Assembly (NCBI GenBank): GCA_002415785.1
Contig: DIAJ01000016.1
Span: forward strand, 1-49,363
Source: Flavobacteriales bacterium UBA5081
GTDB lineage: Bacteria > Bacteroidota > Bacteroidia > Flavobacteriales_E > Vicingaceae
DNA length: 49,363 bases
Direction of reading: 5' to 3'
Shown here: in pieces, positions 24,271-32,578 of the stretch
Position numbering within the stretch: position 1 is the first letter of the stretch
Layout of the letters: each line of letters starts with the position of its first letter
Made by a program: the position numbers and the translations under genes
The notes under the pieces: model-generated
Databases searched by the model: none
What the model was told of the DNA's origin: nothing
What the model saw: only the letters and a program-made list of their open reading frames with translations

Positions 24271-25689
24271 TTGAAAGAACAGCTCCAAGATCCGGTCTTT
24301 AAAATTATATCAGCAGCAGCCGATGAAATTGGCTTAGAAACATATTTAGTAGGTGGTTATGTAAGAGATTTGTTCTTAAACAGAACAAGTAAAGACATTG
24401 ATGTTGTTTGCGTCGGAAGTGGCATAAAGCTAGCCGAACAGGTAGCTCAAAATGTTGGCAAAAAAGGGCAAGTAAAAGTGTTTAAAAACTTTGGAACTGC
24501 CATGCTAAAGTACAAAGATTGGGAAGTCGAGTTTGTAGGAGCTCGTAAGGAGTCCTATCAAAGGAATTCTCGTAAACCCATAGTAGAAGATGGAAGTTTG
24601 GAAGACGACCAAAATCGCAGGGACTTTACCATTAATGCAATGGCTATTTGTCTTAATGAAAAGCGCTACGGGGAACTAGTTGACCCTTTTAATGGTCAAG
24701 CTGACCTCAAAAACCAATTGATCAAAACTCCACTTGATGCACATATCACCTACTCCGACGACCCTTTAAGAATGATGCGTGCCATCCGCTTTGCAACACA
24801 GTTGGGTTTTAAAATCGATGATCGCTCTTTTCAAGCTATACAAGATGAGAAAAAAAGAATTAAAATCGTTTCTCAAGAAAGAATTACCGATGAACTCAAT
24901 AAAATTATAGAAGCAGAAAAGCCATCTGTAGGATTTAAACTACTTTTTGATTCAGGATTATTACAGTATATTTTTCCACAAATGGTAGACTTGTATGGAG
25001 TTGATGTGATTGATGGCAAAGGACATAAAGATAATTTCTATCATACCCTACAAGTTCTAGATAATTTATCTCAAAACACGAATGATTTATGGCTTCGTTG
25101 GGCAGCAATTTTACATGATATAGCTAAACCAGCCACAAAAAGATTCGATAAAAAACAAGGGTGGACATTTCACGGGCATGAAGATAAGGGCGCCCGAATG
25201 GTGCCAATAATATTTAAGCAGCTAAAGCTCCCTTTAGACCACAAAATGAAATATGTGCAAAAGTTGGTTAAACTCCACTTGCGCCCAATAGCACTAGTAA
25301 AAGAGTCGGTAACAGATTCAGCGATTCGTCGTTTACTATTTGAAGCCGGTGATGACATCGATGATTTAATGTTACTTTGTGCTGCCGATATTACGACGAA
25401 GAACCCGAAAAAGATGAAGCGATATTTAACTAATTTTGAATTGGTTGAAGAAAAGCTTAAAGAGGTTGAAGAAAAAGACAAACTGCGTAATTGGCAACCT
25501 CCGGTATCAGGAGAGATGATTATGAAAACTTTTGATATTAAACCTTCAAAAGAAGTCGGCATAATTAAAAACAGCATTAAAGAAGCCATTTTGGATGGAG
25601 ATATTCAAAACAACGAAGAAGAAGCATTTAATTACATGGTTCACTTAGCTGAAAAAATGGGATTAACTCCAAAAAAACAAGAAAAATGA
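24271..25689 (+). CDS. cca: CCA-adding tRNA nucleotidyltransferase with HD domain
   Basis: 472 aa from the TTG at 24271, chosen because the earlier TTG lies within the promoter. The class II polymerase head has YLVGGYVRDLFLNRTSKDID with the catalytic Asp pair, then EDDQNRRDFTINAMAI and LRMMRAIRFATQLGF. A C-terminal HD region has AAILHDIAKPATKRF and FHGHEDKGA. It builds or repairs the 3' CCA of tRNAs; the HD part may give phosphatase activity. It overlaps the next gene by 4 nt. Confidence 0.93.
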   Translation: MKEQLQDPVFKIISAAADEIGLETYLVGGYVRDLFLNRTSKDIDVVCVGSGIKLAEQVAQNVGKKGQVKVFKNFGTAMLKYKDWEVEFVGARKESYQRNSRKPIVEDGSLEDDQNRRDFTINAMAICLNEKRYGELVDPFNGQADLKNQLIKTPLDAHITYSDDPLRMMRAIRFATQLGFKIDDRSFQAIQDEKKRIKIVSQERITDELNKIIEAEKPSVGFKLLFDSGLLQYIFPQMVDLYGVDVIDGKGHKDNFYHTLQVLDNLSQNTNDLWLRWAAILHDIAKPATKRFDKKQGWTFHGHEDKGARMVPIIFKQLKLPLDHKMKYVQKLVKLHLRPIALVKESVTDSAIRRLLFEAGDDIDDLMLLCAADITTKNPKKMKRYLTNFELVEEKLKEVEEKDKLRNWQPPVSGEMIMKTFDIKPSKEVGIIKNSIKEAILDGDIQNNEEEAFNYMVHLAEKMGLTPKKQEK

Positions 25690-26228
25690 AAGCACTCACC
25701 ATTAAGGTATTGTTGGAGCACAACGATATTATTTTCAGAGATATTGAAATTAATTCTGAAGCAAATTTAGAAGACTTACACAAAGCTATTTTAAGTGCTT
25801 TTAGCTTTGAAGGCAATCAGTTAGCGTCCTTTTTAGTGAGTGGTGACGGTTGGCAAGCCGAAGCTGAATATTCTCTGGAGTCTCTTTCTGATGACGACCA
25901 TTCTCATGTAATGAAAAATGTAAAGATTGGCGATGTTTTAAAAGAAGAAGGCGATTGCTTAACTTATATTTATGACTACTTGAGTGAATGGAAATTTGAA
26001 TTGGAAGTAATTGCCATTGAAGAAAAAGAAGCTGATTCAAAGGGCAAAGTAGTCAATCAAAAAGGAAAAGCGCCGAATGAAAATGAGAAAAGACTCAGTG
26101 GCGATGATGCACAGTCAATTTTGATGAAAGAAATTTTAGGAGAAGATCTAGAGGAAGAAGAAGGCGATGAAGATTTATTCAACTCTGATGATTTCGACTC
26201 TTTAGATGATTATGAGGAATACCTTTAA
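25686..26228 (+). CDS. plasmid pRiA4b ORF-3-like domain protein
   Basis: 180 aa. Residues 1 to about 118 resemble the PRiA4_ORF3 (IS1096 TnpR-like) fold: DIIFRDIEINSEANLEDLHK, AFSFEGNQLASFLVSGDGW, YDYLSEWKFELEVIAI. The C-terminus (about 130-180) is very acidic, ending DSLDDYEEYL. Despite its name the family is often chromosomal and its function is unknown. It overlaps cca by 4 nt and is followed by miaA after 2 nt, so a tRNA- or RNA-linked role is a fair inference. Confidence 0.8.
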   Translation: MKALTIKVLLEHNDIIFRDIEINSEANLEDLHKAILSAFSFEGNQLASFLVSGDGWQAEAEYSLESLSDDDHSHVMKNVKIGDVLKEEGDCLTYIYDYLSEWKFELEVIAIEEKEADSKGKVVNQKGKAPNENEKRLSGDDAQSILMKEILGEDLEEEEGDEDLFNSDDFDSLDDYEEYL

Positions 26229-26230
26229 GT

Positions 26231-27139
26231 TTGAAAAAAATTGGCAACTTAATATACATCATTGGACCAACAGCAGTTGGTAAAACAGCAACGGCAATTA
26301 AATTGGCTCAAGATTTAAACGCCGAAATTATTTCTGCTGATTCACGACAATTTTTTAAAGAAATAAGCATCGGTACTGCAAAGCCAACCGCTGAGGAGCA
26401 AGCAGCAGTAAAACATCACTTTATTAACAATCGATCGATAACAGAAGATTACAATGCGAGCGACTTTGAAAAAGAAGTTATTCCCTTTTTAGAGAACTAT
26501 TTCAAAGAAAGGCAAAATGCAGTGCTTTGCGGCGGTTCCGGCATGTATATCGATGCCATCAGCAAAGGTTTTGATGAAGGAGTACCTACAGCAGATGAAA
26601 AAATTCGCAAAAAGCTGAATAGTGATTTAGAAAACCAAGGCATTGAAAGTCTGCAAGAACAACTAAAGTCACTAGATCCTGAATTCTATAAAGAAGTTGA
26701 CTTGAACAACAGCAAAAGGTTGATGCGCGCCATTGAGGTTTGCTTGATTAGTGGAAAAAAATATTCAGAAATAAGAAAAGGAAAGAAAGTTGAACGCTTT
26801 TTTAAGGAGATCAAAATAGGATTATCTATGGATCGTGAGGTTCTTTATGAGCGCATCAACAAAAGAGTCGATCTAATGATGAATGATGGACTTTTAGAAG
26901 AAGTGAAATCAGTTCATCAATACAAAAATAAAAATGCGTTAAAAACTGTTGGCTACCGCGAACTATTTAATTTCTTAGAAGGAAATACAAGCTTAGATGA
27001 AGCGGTGGAGAAAATAAAAGTGAACAGCAGAAGGTACGCCAAGCGCCAATTAACTTGGTTCAAAAAAGATCAATCAATAAAGTGGTTTGAACCTTCACAA
27101 TATGAAGAAATTTTGCAGTATATTCGCAATAACTTATGA
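26231..27139 (+). CDS. miaA: tRNA dimethylallyltransferase
   Basis: 302 aa. The P-loop is GPTAVGKT (12-19), followed by ISADSRQFFKEISIGTAKPT (33-52) and LCGGSGMYIDAISKG. The C-terminal ALKTVGYRELFNFLEG and RYAKRQLTWFKKD are typical. It adds the isopentenyl group to A37 of UNN-reading tRNAs. The start is TTG, 2 nt after the previous stop. It overlaps the TPR gene by 4 nt. Confidence 0.95.
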   Translation: MKKIGNLIYIIGPTAVGKTATAIKLAQDLNAEIISADSRQFFKEISIGTAKPTAEEQAAVKHHFINNRSITEDYNASDFEKEVIPFLENYFKERQNAVLCGGSGMYIDAISKGFDEGVPTADEKIRKKLNSDLENQGIESLQEQLKSLDPEFYKEVDLNNSKRLMRAIEVCLISGKKYSEIRKGKKVERFFKEIKIGLSMDREVLYERINKRVDLMMNDGLLEEVKSVHQYKNKNALKTVGYRELFNFLEGNTSLDEAVEKIKVNSRRYAKRQLTWFKKDQSIKWFEPSQYEEILQYIRNNL

Positions 27140-27459
27140 GCAATTCAGACCGACTTGAGGAGATAATAAAAATGATGAAAACTGACCCTAACGACAGTTT
27201 TCTCACCTATGCATTGGCTCTTGAATATGAAAAAATAGGTGATATTGACAAAGCCATCACAATTATTGAAGAACTCATTAATACTGATCCCAATTACTTA
27301 GGTGCGTATTACAAACTAGGTCAGCTTTTTGAAACTAAAGACGATTTAAGTGCCGCAGAAACTGTTTACCGTAAAGGAATAGAGTTAGCTGAAGCTAAAA
27401 ACGACAATAAAACCAAGGGAGAGCTAGAAGAAGCCCTATGGTTAATTGAAGAGGAATAA
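27136..27459 (+). CDS. small TPR protein
   Basis: 107 aa with two to three tetratricopeptide repeats: DSFLTYALALEYEKIGDIDK (19-38), LGAYYKLGQLFETKDDLSAA (54-73), then an incomplete third helix pair. There is no signal peptide, so it is cytoplasmic. It is the last gene of the cca-miaA run (4-nt overlap with miaA) and is followed by a structured region and a terminator. It is probably a protein-protein adaptor; the partner is unknown. Confidence 0.85.
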   Translation: MSNSDRLEEIIKMMKTDPNDSFLTYALALEYEKIGDIDKAITIIEELINTDPNYLGAYYKLGQLFETKDDLSAAETVYRKGIELAEAKNDNKTKGELEEALWLIEEE

Positions 27460-27489
27460 ATTTTCATTTTTTAACTTTTTAAAAGAACA

Positions 27490-27534
27490 AAACCGGTTTC
27501 CATTTGTCTTTATAACAGACAACAAAATGGAAAT
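27490..27534 (+). repeat. long interrupted hairpin after the miaA operon
   Basis: TTTCCATT (27497-27504) pairs with AATGGAAA (27526-27533). Inside it TGTCT (27505-27509) pairs with AGACA (27517-27521), leaving a loop and a one-sided bulge. A flanking AACC/GGTT could extend it. It lies 20 nt before a separate terminator hairpin and may be part of the 3' UTR or a small RNA. Confidence 0.5.
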
Positions 27535-27553
27535 TTTGGTTTGGTTTGGTTGG

Positions 27554-27590
27554 AGCCCGTTATTTGACAATCGTCGGTAGCGGGCTTTTT
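27554..27590 (+). terminator. intrinsic terminator of the cca-miaA operon
   Basis: AGCCCGTTA (27554-27562) pairs with TAGCGGGCT (27578-27586) over 9 bp with one G-T pair, followed by TTTTT. It serves the plus-strand operon and stands before the convergent nnr gene. Confidence 0.8.
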
Positions 27591-27602
27591 AAATGAGGTT
27601 TC

Positions 27603-29126
27603 CTATGCTTTCTCCAGCTCCTCAAAGGCTTCAGCCAAACAATCAATTAAATCAGAAGGCAGCATTGAAATTAACCCCATTTTTTTAGAAGCGATATCAC
27701 CGGCTAATCCATGTATGTAAACTCCTAAAATACAAGCCTCTTTTGAAGGTATTCTCTGTGCCAAAAGTGATGTAATGATTCCGGTGAGTGCATCACCACT
27801 GCCGCCCTTTGCCATGCCTGAATTTCCACTTGAGTTAAAAAACACTTCTCCGGCAGGAGTAGCAATTGATGTGTAATGCCCTTTTAAAACGACGTATATT
27901 TCATAGCATTTGGCTAATTCGATTTGTAACTGTAGTCTTTCATAATCGTCAGACCAACTACCTACCAAGCGTTTGAACTCTCCTGGATGAGGTGTTAAAA
28001 TCGTCCCTTTCGCTAAAAAAGATAGCCAGGTTTTATTTTCGGCAAGGATATTCAGTGCATCTGCGTCAATCACCATTGGTATTGCAGATTCTTGAATTAA
28101 GAGCTTTAGCGCATTTGCCGCTGACTGATTTGTTCCCATTCCGGGACCTATACCAATAGCAGTATAGTTTTGCTTGAAGTTTACTTTGCTTAACTCCTCT
28201 TCATTTTCATCTAAAAGTACCATCGCTTCAGGAACAGAAGTTTGCAAAATTGTATTCGCCATTTTAGGAATGTGTAAAGTCAACAAGCCTAAGCCTGAAC
28301 GCAATGCCGACTTTGCTGCTAAAATAATGGCACCAAACTTTCCTTTACATCCTCCAATAATTAAGGCATGGCCAAAATTGCCTTTGTGAGCAAACTTTCC
28401 TCTTTGAGGCAATAAAGTAGCAAGATCAGACTTTTGAATGAGATGAAATGGAGTCTTTGTTTCTTTAACATATTCAGGGTGCAAGCCTATGTTCACCAAA
28501 TGCCAATTTCCCACAAACACTTCATTTTGGGGAAATAAAAATGCCAACTTTGGAAACTGAAAGCTTACGGTATGTTGAGCCTGAACAATACAAGCGGCAT
28601 CATTGCCACTATTGTCTTCTGCAAATAAGCCGGAAGGAATATCTATGGAGACTGTAAAATTCGACTTTTGATTAATTTGTCGAATTATTTCGGAGCTAAA
28701 ACCCTCAACTTTTCGATTTAAACCCGTTCCAAAAATGCAATCTATGATCGTTGATTTTGAATCAATCTCAAAATCGCAATTACTTTCATTTAGAACTATA
28801 AACTCCCCACCTATGCTTTTATAAATCTCCAGGTTTTCGTTAAAATCATTAGAGTAATTTTTGCTTAACTCAACAACAAAAAGTTGATGAGGAATTCCGG
28901 CATCTAAGCACCTTTGAGCCATCACCAATCCATCACCACCATTGTTTCCGGTACCACAGAAAAAAGTAAAATGTTCTTTCTGCTCTTCTTTTAAAAGTTG
29001 ATTATATAAAAACTCAAAGGCTTTATTTGCCGCTCGTTTCATTAAGTCAATCGAATCGATTGGTTCGTGCTTAATTGTATACTGGTCGGCTGCTCTTATC
29101 TGCTCAACTGTAAATATTTTTACCAT
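27603..29126 (-). CDS. nnr: bifunctional NAD(P)H-hydrate repair enzyme
   Basis: 507 aa. The N-terminal epimerase (YjeF_N, about 1-215) shows CGTGNNGGDGLVMAQRC and IDIPSGLFAEDNSG. The C-terminal ADP/ATP-dependent dehydratase (about 225-505) shows HKGNFGHALIIGGCKGKFGA, GIGPGMGTNQ and GMAKGGSGDALTGI. It repairs hydrated NADH and NADPH. Its start overlaps the coaE stop by 7 nt, placing it at the end of the nusB-to-coaE block. Confidence 0.95.
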   Translation of the reverse strand: MVKIFTVEQIRAADQYTIKHEPIDSIDLMKRAANKAFEFLYNQLLKEEQKEHFTFFCGTGNNGGDGLVMAQRCLDAGIPHQLFVVELSKNYSNDFNENLEIYKSIGGEFIVLNESNCDFEIDSKSTIIDCIFGTGLNRKVEGFSSEIIRQINQKSNFTVSIDIPSGLFAEDNSGNDAACIVQAQHTVSFQFPKLAFLFPQNEVFVGNWHLVNIGLHPEYVKETKTPFHLIQKSDLATLLPQRGKFAHKGNFGHALIIGGCKGKFGAIILAAKSALRSGLGLLTLHIPKMANTILQTSVPEAMVLLDENEEELSKVNFKQNYTAIGIGPGMGTNQSAANALKLLIQESAIPMVIDADALNILAENKTWLSFLAKGTILTPHPGEFKRLVGSWSDDYERLQLQIELAKCYEIYVVLKGHYTSIATPAGEVFFNSSGNSGMAKGGSGDALTGIITSLLAQRIPSKEACILGVYIHGLAGDIASKKMGLISMLPSDLIDCLAEAFEELEKA

Positions 29127-29725
29127 TGACTAGATTGATTTAAAAATAATTCGTGCAACTCCATTACTTGAGGAAGTAATTCCATTTCCTGTCCATCTTC
29201 ATTCATAATAATGAAGTCGGCTAAATTGTTTCGCTCATCATCTGAATACTGAAATCGCATTCTTCGTTCTACTTCTTCTCTGCCGGCCTCATCTCGCTTC
29301 ATTACTCTTTTAATTCTTTGCTCTTTTGGAGCAAAAACATTAATAATTTTATCTAAATCCTGATAGTAACCGGTTTCAAACAATATAGCCGCTTCTTTTA
29401 TCACATAAGGTTTATTCGAGTGATTTTTTGACCATTCTTCAAACTTTTCTTTTACTCTTGGGTGAATAATTGAATTTAACCTTTCTAGTTCCTTAGGATC
29501 ACTAAAAACCAGCTGTGCTAAACGTTTACGATCAATTTCTCCTTCGGAGGTGTACATCTCATCTCCAAAGTGCTTTTTTACTTTTTGCTTAGTTAACTCA
29601 TCTTTATTAAGCAATTGCTTACCGGCTATATCGGCTGAAAAAACCGGTACACCTAAGTTTTTAAAAACATTACAAACGGTAGACTTTCCGCTACCAATGC
29701 CACCTGTAATTCCTATTCTCAGCAT
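29120..29725 (-). CDS. coaE: dephospho-CoA kinase
   Basis: 201 aa. The P-loop GITGGIGSGKST (5-16) is followed by GVPVFSADIAGKQLL and LNSIIHPRVKEKFEEW. It performs the last step of CoA synthesis. It lies 6 nt after the YbbR gene and overlaps nnr, in the gene order common in Bacteroidota. Confidence 0.95.
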   Translation of the reverse strand: MLRIGITGGIGSGKSTVCNVFKNLGVPVFSADIAGKQLLNKDELTKQKVKKHFGDEMYTSEGEIDRKRLAQLVFSDPKELERLNSIIHPRVKEKFEEWSKNHSNKPYVIKEAAILFETGYYQDLDKIINVFAPKEQRIKRVMKRDEAGREEVERRMRFQYSDDERNNLADFIIMNEDGQEMELLPQVMELHELFLNQSSQW

Positions 29726-29731
29726 ATTATG

Positions 29732-30721
29732 CTATTTTCTAATGATGTATTCAACTCGCTCAGGTTCAATTTTACGCAAAACTGCATAATCAGGTAAGTT
29801 TTGCAAGCTAATCTTGAGTTTTTGACTTTTACTACTCTCTTTATTATAATCAACAACTGCATCTAAACGAGATGCTGACAAGCTATTAAATTTACTAATT
29901 GGAACTAAGAAAGTCAACTCCACTTCATCCGGAAAAGTTCGAATAATCAAATTCTGACTCATTTCGTTATTTACCTTCACAGGAACTGTAAGTTGTTTCT
30001 CAGTATATTTTTCAACAGGAATTAGAATATCTACTTCCTCAGGTTCTATGCGGAAACCATTAACATTGGCAGGCGCAATGAGCTTTAGTTTAACTTTAAT
30101 ACTATCATCTATGTTTTTTGCCTTATAAAGCACTGTTTTTATCTCAAGCAGGCTATCGATAAAACTTTTTGGTCCTAATACTTCAACCGTTTTAGGATTT
30201 AACTCAATTTTTGAACGTAGCTTATAAGCTGATTTAAATGACAAATCCACTTGAGGAATTACTTTTACTTTCTTTTTTAGGCGTTCCTCTGTGCTGAGCC
30301 ACAAAGTGTCACTTTCTAAGTCCAACAGCTCAATATCGGCATCTAACTCTTCTCGAATTGAAGGCTTAACAACAGAGGTTAATATAAAAAACCGATTGTT
30401 TTTTTCAGATTTTGCATCTTGAAGATTAACTTCAACTTCATTTCTATTCAGTGAAAGCTGTTCACCCAGAAGTTCAAAACCGGAAGACCTTGCTTTAAAA
30501 GAAAGCTGCTTTGGTGGCTCTTCAGTTAAAATAAAAGACTCATCGAGGGAATTGTATTTTAATTTTACACTTAATGTTGTTGTGTAAATATCAGAAAGAG
30601 AAGATAAAAACCAGAAAAAAGTAGATAACAATAAACACAAAAGGAAGATATAGGCTTTTTCACTAAACCTAATCTTCCCATTGCTAACTTTTAAAACTAA
30701 GCGATTAATGCGATTTTTCAC
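29732..30721 (-). CDS. YbbR-like domain protein
   Basis: 329 aa. One N-terminal span (about 22-42, YIFLLCLLLSTFFWFLSSLS) anchors several periplasmic YbbR-type beta domains, with repeats such as VEVNLQDAKSEK, LNPKTVEVLGPKSFIDSLLE and VDILIPVEKYTEKQLTVPVK. YbbR domains occur with CdaA in Firmicutes; in Bacteroidota they sit beside yajC and coaE and the role is unclear. The gap to coaE is 6 nt. Confidence 0.88.
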   Translation of the reverse strand: MKNRINRLVLKVSNGKIRFSEKAYIFLLCLLLSTFFWFLSSLSDIYTTTLSVKLKYNSLDESFILTEEPPKQLSFKARSSGFELLGEQLSLNRNEVEVNLQDAKSEKNNRFFILTSVVKPSIREELDADIELLDLESDTLWLSTEERLKKKVKVIPQVDLSFKSAYKLRSKIELNPKTVEVLGPKSFIDSLLEIKTVLYKAKNIDDSIKVKLKLIAPANVNGFRIEPEEVDILIPVEKYTEKQLTVPVKVNNEMSQNLIIRTFPDEVELTFLVPISKFNSLSASRLDAVVDYNKESSKSQKLKISLQNLPDYAVLRKIEPERVEYIIRK

Positions 30722-30748
30722 GAAGTAAATTTTTCGTGAATTTATCCA

Positions 30749-31081
30749 TTATTTTTGGTTTTGTTGAATTTGATTCCCTGAAGTAAAATCAGAGGAAAGT
30801 GCCGTTTTCTCAAGTGTTATTTGTACTCCATTGGCTACTTCTAAAATGACAGTTGTATCTTTAACTTCAACAATTTTTCCATGCATTCCGCCTATGGTTA
30901 CAACTTTATCGCCTTTGCCTAAGCTTTCACGAAATTTTTTCTGTTCTTTTTGCTTTTTTAATTGAGGTCTAATCATAAAAAAGTAAAAGACAACAACAAT
31001 TAAAATAAGTGGCAAAAATGACATTAAGCCACCTTCTCCTCCTTCAGCAGGAGCCATTAACAATATGTTTAATAAATTCAT
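30749..31081 (-). CDS. yajC: Sec translocon accessory subunit YajC
   Basis: 110 aa. A single span (about 23-40, LPLILIVVVFYFFMIRPQLK) carries the typical FFMIRPQ motif. The cytoplasmic GDKVVTIGGMHGKIVEVKDT and a C-terminal Q-rich tail follow. It associates with SecDF. It is 6 nt after the DUF1573 gene. Confidence 0.95.
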   Translation of the reverse strand: MNLLNILLMAPAEGGEGGLMSFLPLILIVVVFYFFMIRPQLKKQKEQKKFRESLGKGDKVVTIGGMHGKIVEVKDTTVILEVANGVQITLEKTALSSDFTSGNQIQQNQK

Positions 31082-31087
31082 AAATAA

Positions 31088-31555
31088 TTATTTATTTGGT
31101 ACGATTACGTCGCCTTTTAAAGCAACAACTGTTTTATTGGGCATGGTGTTCGCAATTAAAGTTACTGTATTGTGAACTCTTCCTTGCTTCCCATTACTAT
31201 TAAATACTACTTCTATTTCTCCTTCTTGTCCCGGTTTAATTGGTTGCTTTGGCCAAAGAGGAACAGTACAACCACAACTTCCACTGGCATTTGAAATAAT
31301 CAAATTTGATTTTCCGGTGTTTTTAAATCGAAAACGCTGTTTCACTTTTTCTCCTTGAGAAATCTCTCCAAAGTCAATGACGGTTTCTTCAAATTCAATC
31401 TTTGGTAAATTTTCAGCATCTTCTGCATTGTCTTCAGAAGCTGAATTTGGATTATTTACCAAGTCGGTACTTACTTCTTCTGTTTCTGTTGAAGCAGTAT
31501 TACAGCCAACTGCTGCAATAAAAACAATGGATGCTAACCAAAAAACTTTTTTCAT
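31088..31555 (-). CDS. DUF1573 lipoprotein
   Basis: 155 aa. The lipobox AAVGC gives Cys18, followed by an acidic tether (19-48). An Ig-like DUF1573 domain follows, with ETVIDFGEISQGEKVKQRF, FKNTGKSNLIISNASGSCGC and NTVTLIANT. These proteins are common in Bacteroidota and of unknown function; the SCGC motif in the domain is characteristic. It lies between nusB and yajC. Confidence 0.9.
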   Translation of the reverse strand: MKKVFWLASIVFIAAVGCNTASTETEEVSTDLVNNPNSASEDNAEDAENLPKIEFEETVIDFGEISQGEKVKQRFRFKNTGKSNLIISNASGSCGCTVPLWPKQPIKPGQEGEIEVVFNSNGKQGRVHNTVTLIANTMPNKTVVALKGDVIVPNK

Positions 31556-31598
31556 TTTCTATCTAATTTAATTTTATAAGTTGGTTCAAATTTAACAT

Positions 31599-32543
31599 TT
31601 ACTGCATTAAACCTCTACCCATTTTAGCAATTCTTTTCTGACTTTTAAATTCAGCCAACAATTTATCCAACACTCCATTAATAAACACTTTACTCTTAGG
31701 TGTACTGAATAATTTTGCCATTTCTATGTATTCATTCAAAGTTACTTTTACAGGAATGGATGAAAAGTGCAAAAATTCCGTAATCGCCATTTTCATAAAC
31801 AACACATCTAATACGGCAATTCGCTCAACTTCCCAGTTTTTTGTTTTCTCGTCGATTAAGCGACTATTTTCTTCGTCGTTGTCTAATGTTCTTTTAAATA
31901 AGTTCTTAACGAACCTCAAATCCTCCTCTTCATCTTTGTACATTTCGGGAATAGTACGGAAGTTTTCTGCCGACTTAATCTTACCTAAGTAACGCATTGC
32001 CATGTGAATGGCAAAATCGCTATCTTCAAAATCCCAATAAATACTTTTTTCCTGAAAAGAGCTGTACAAATCTTCATTGTCTACTATAAAAGTTGAGTAC
32101 AACTTTTCAATAAACTTTCTGTGCGATTGTGGATGATCCTCTTCTGATAAGAAATTGAGGTATAAGCTAGACTGCTTAATCTTTTTCCAAAGCTTTTTTA
32201 AGGTATCTTGTTCTGCCGACCACGATAATTTGCGCTCTTCAATCTTACTTTTCAGCTGACTGTTGTTTCTTAAGTTCTGAATCAAAAAGCTGTCCACAAA
32301 CTTTCTGTTTGGGTTCATATCTTCATCAGTAGGAAGCACTTTGTTTCGCGCTTCCTCCATTTGAACTTCAGCAATATCAGCTAACTCAAGCGGTAAAACT
32401 AAGTAAAGCAAATACAGTTCGTAAACTCGGTTAATGCTTAAAAGTAAATTTTTTTCACTTTTAAATCGATCCGCATTTTCAGATTGAAAATGGGCATAAA
32501 GTGATTGCATCACTTTAACTCTAAGCAGTCGCCTGTTGAGCAT
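31599..32543 (-). CDS. nusB: NusB transcription antitermination factor, long Bacteroidota form
   Basis: 314 aa, about twice the length of proteobacterial NusB. The start MLNRRLLRVKVMQSLYAH is typical. The C-terminal NusB domain includes NWEVERIAVLDVLFMKMAIT and IPVKVTLNEYIEMAKLFSTP. It helps rRNA transcription together with NusE. The extra N-terminal half is normal for this phylum. Confidence 0.93.
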   Translation of the reverse strand: MLNRRLLRVKVMQSLYAHFQSENADRFKSEKNLLLSINRVYELYLLYLVLPLELADIAEVQMEEARNKVLPTDEDMNPNRKFVDSFLIQNLRNNSQLKSKIEERKLSWSAEQDTLKKLWKKIKQSSLYLNFLSEEDHPQSHRKFIEKLYSTFIVDNEDLYSSFQEKSIYWDFEDSDFAIHMAMRYLGKIKSAENFRTIPEMYKDEEEDLRFVKNLFKRTLDNDEENSRLIDEKTKNWEVERIAVLDVLFMKMAITEFLHFSSIPVKVTLNEYIEMAKLFSTPKSKVFINGVLDKLLAEFKSQKRIAKMGRGLMQ

Positions 32544-32578
32544 AAATTAAATTCTATAACTGTATAAAAATTCTAATC

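Noticed and set aside
25170..25589. 139-aa minus-strand ORF inside cca
   Set aside because: Composition is Ser/Ile-rich as expected of an antisense shadow of a conserved gene.
25686..26228. Mobile element, because of the IS1096/pRiA4b family name
   Set aside because: The gene is fused by overlap into a housekeeping tRNA operon, with no inverted repeats or transposase.
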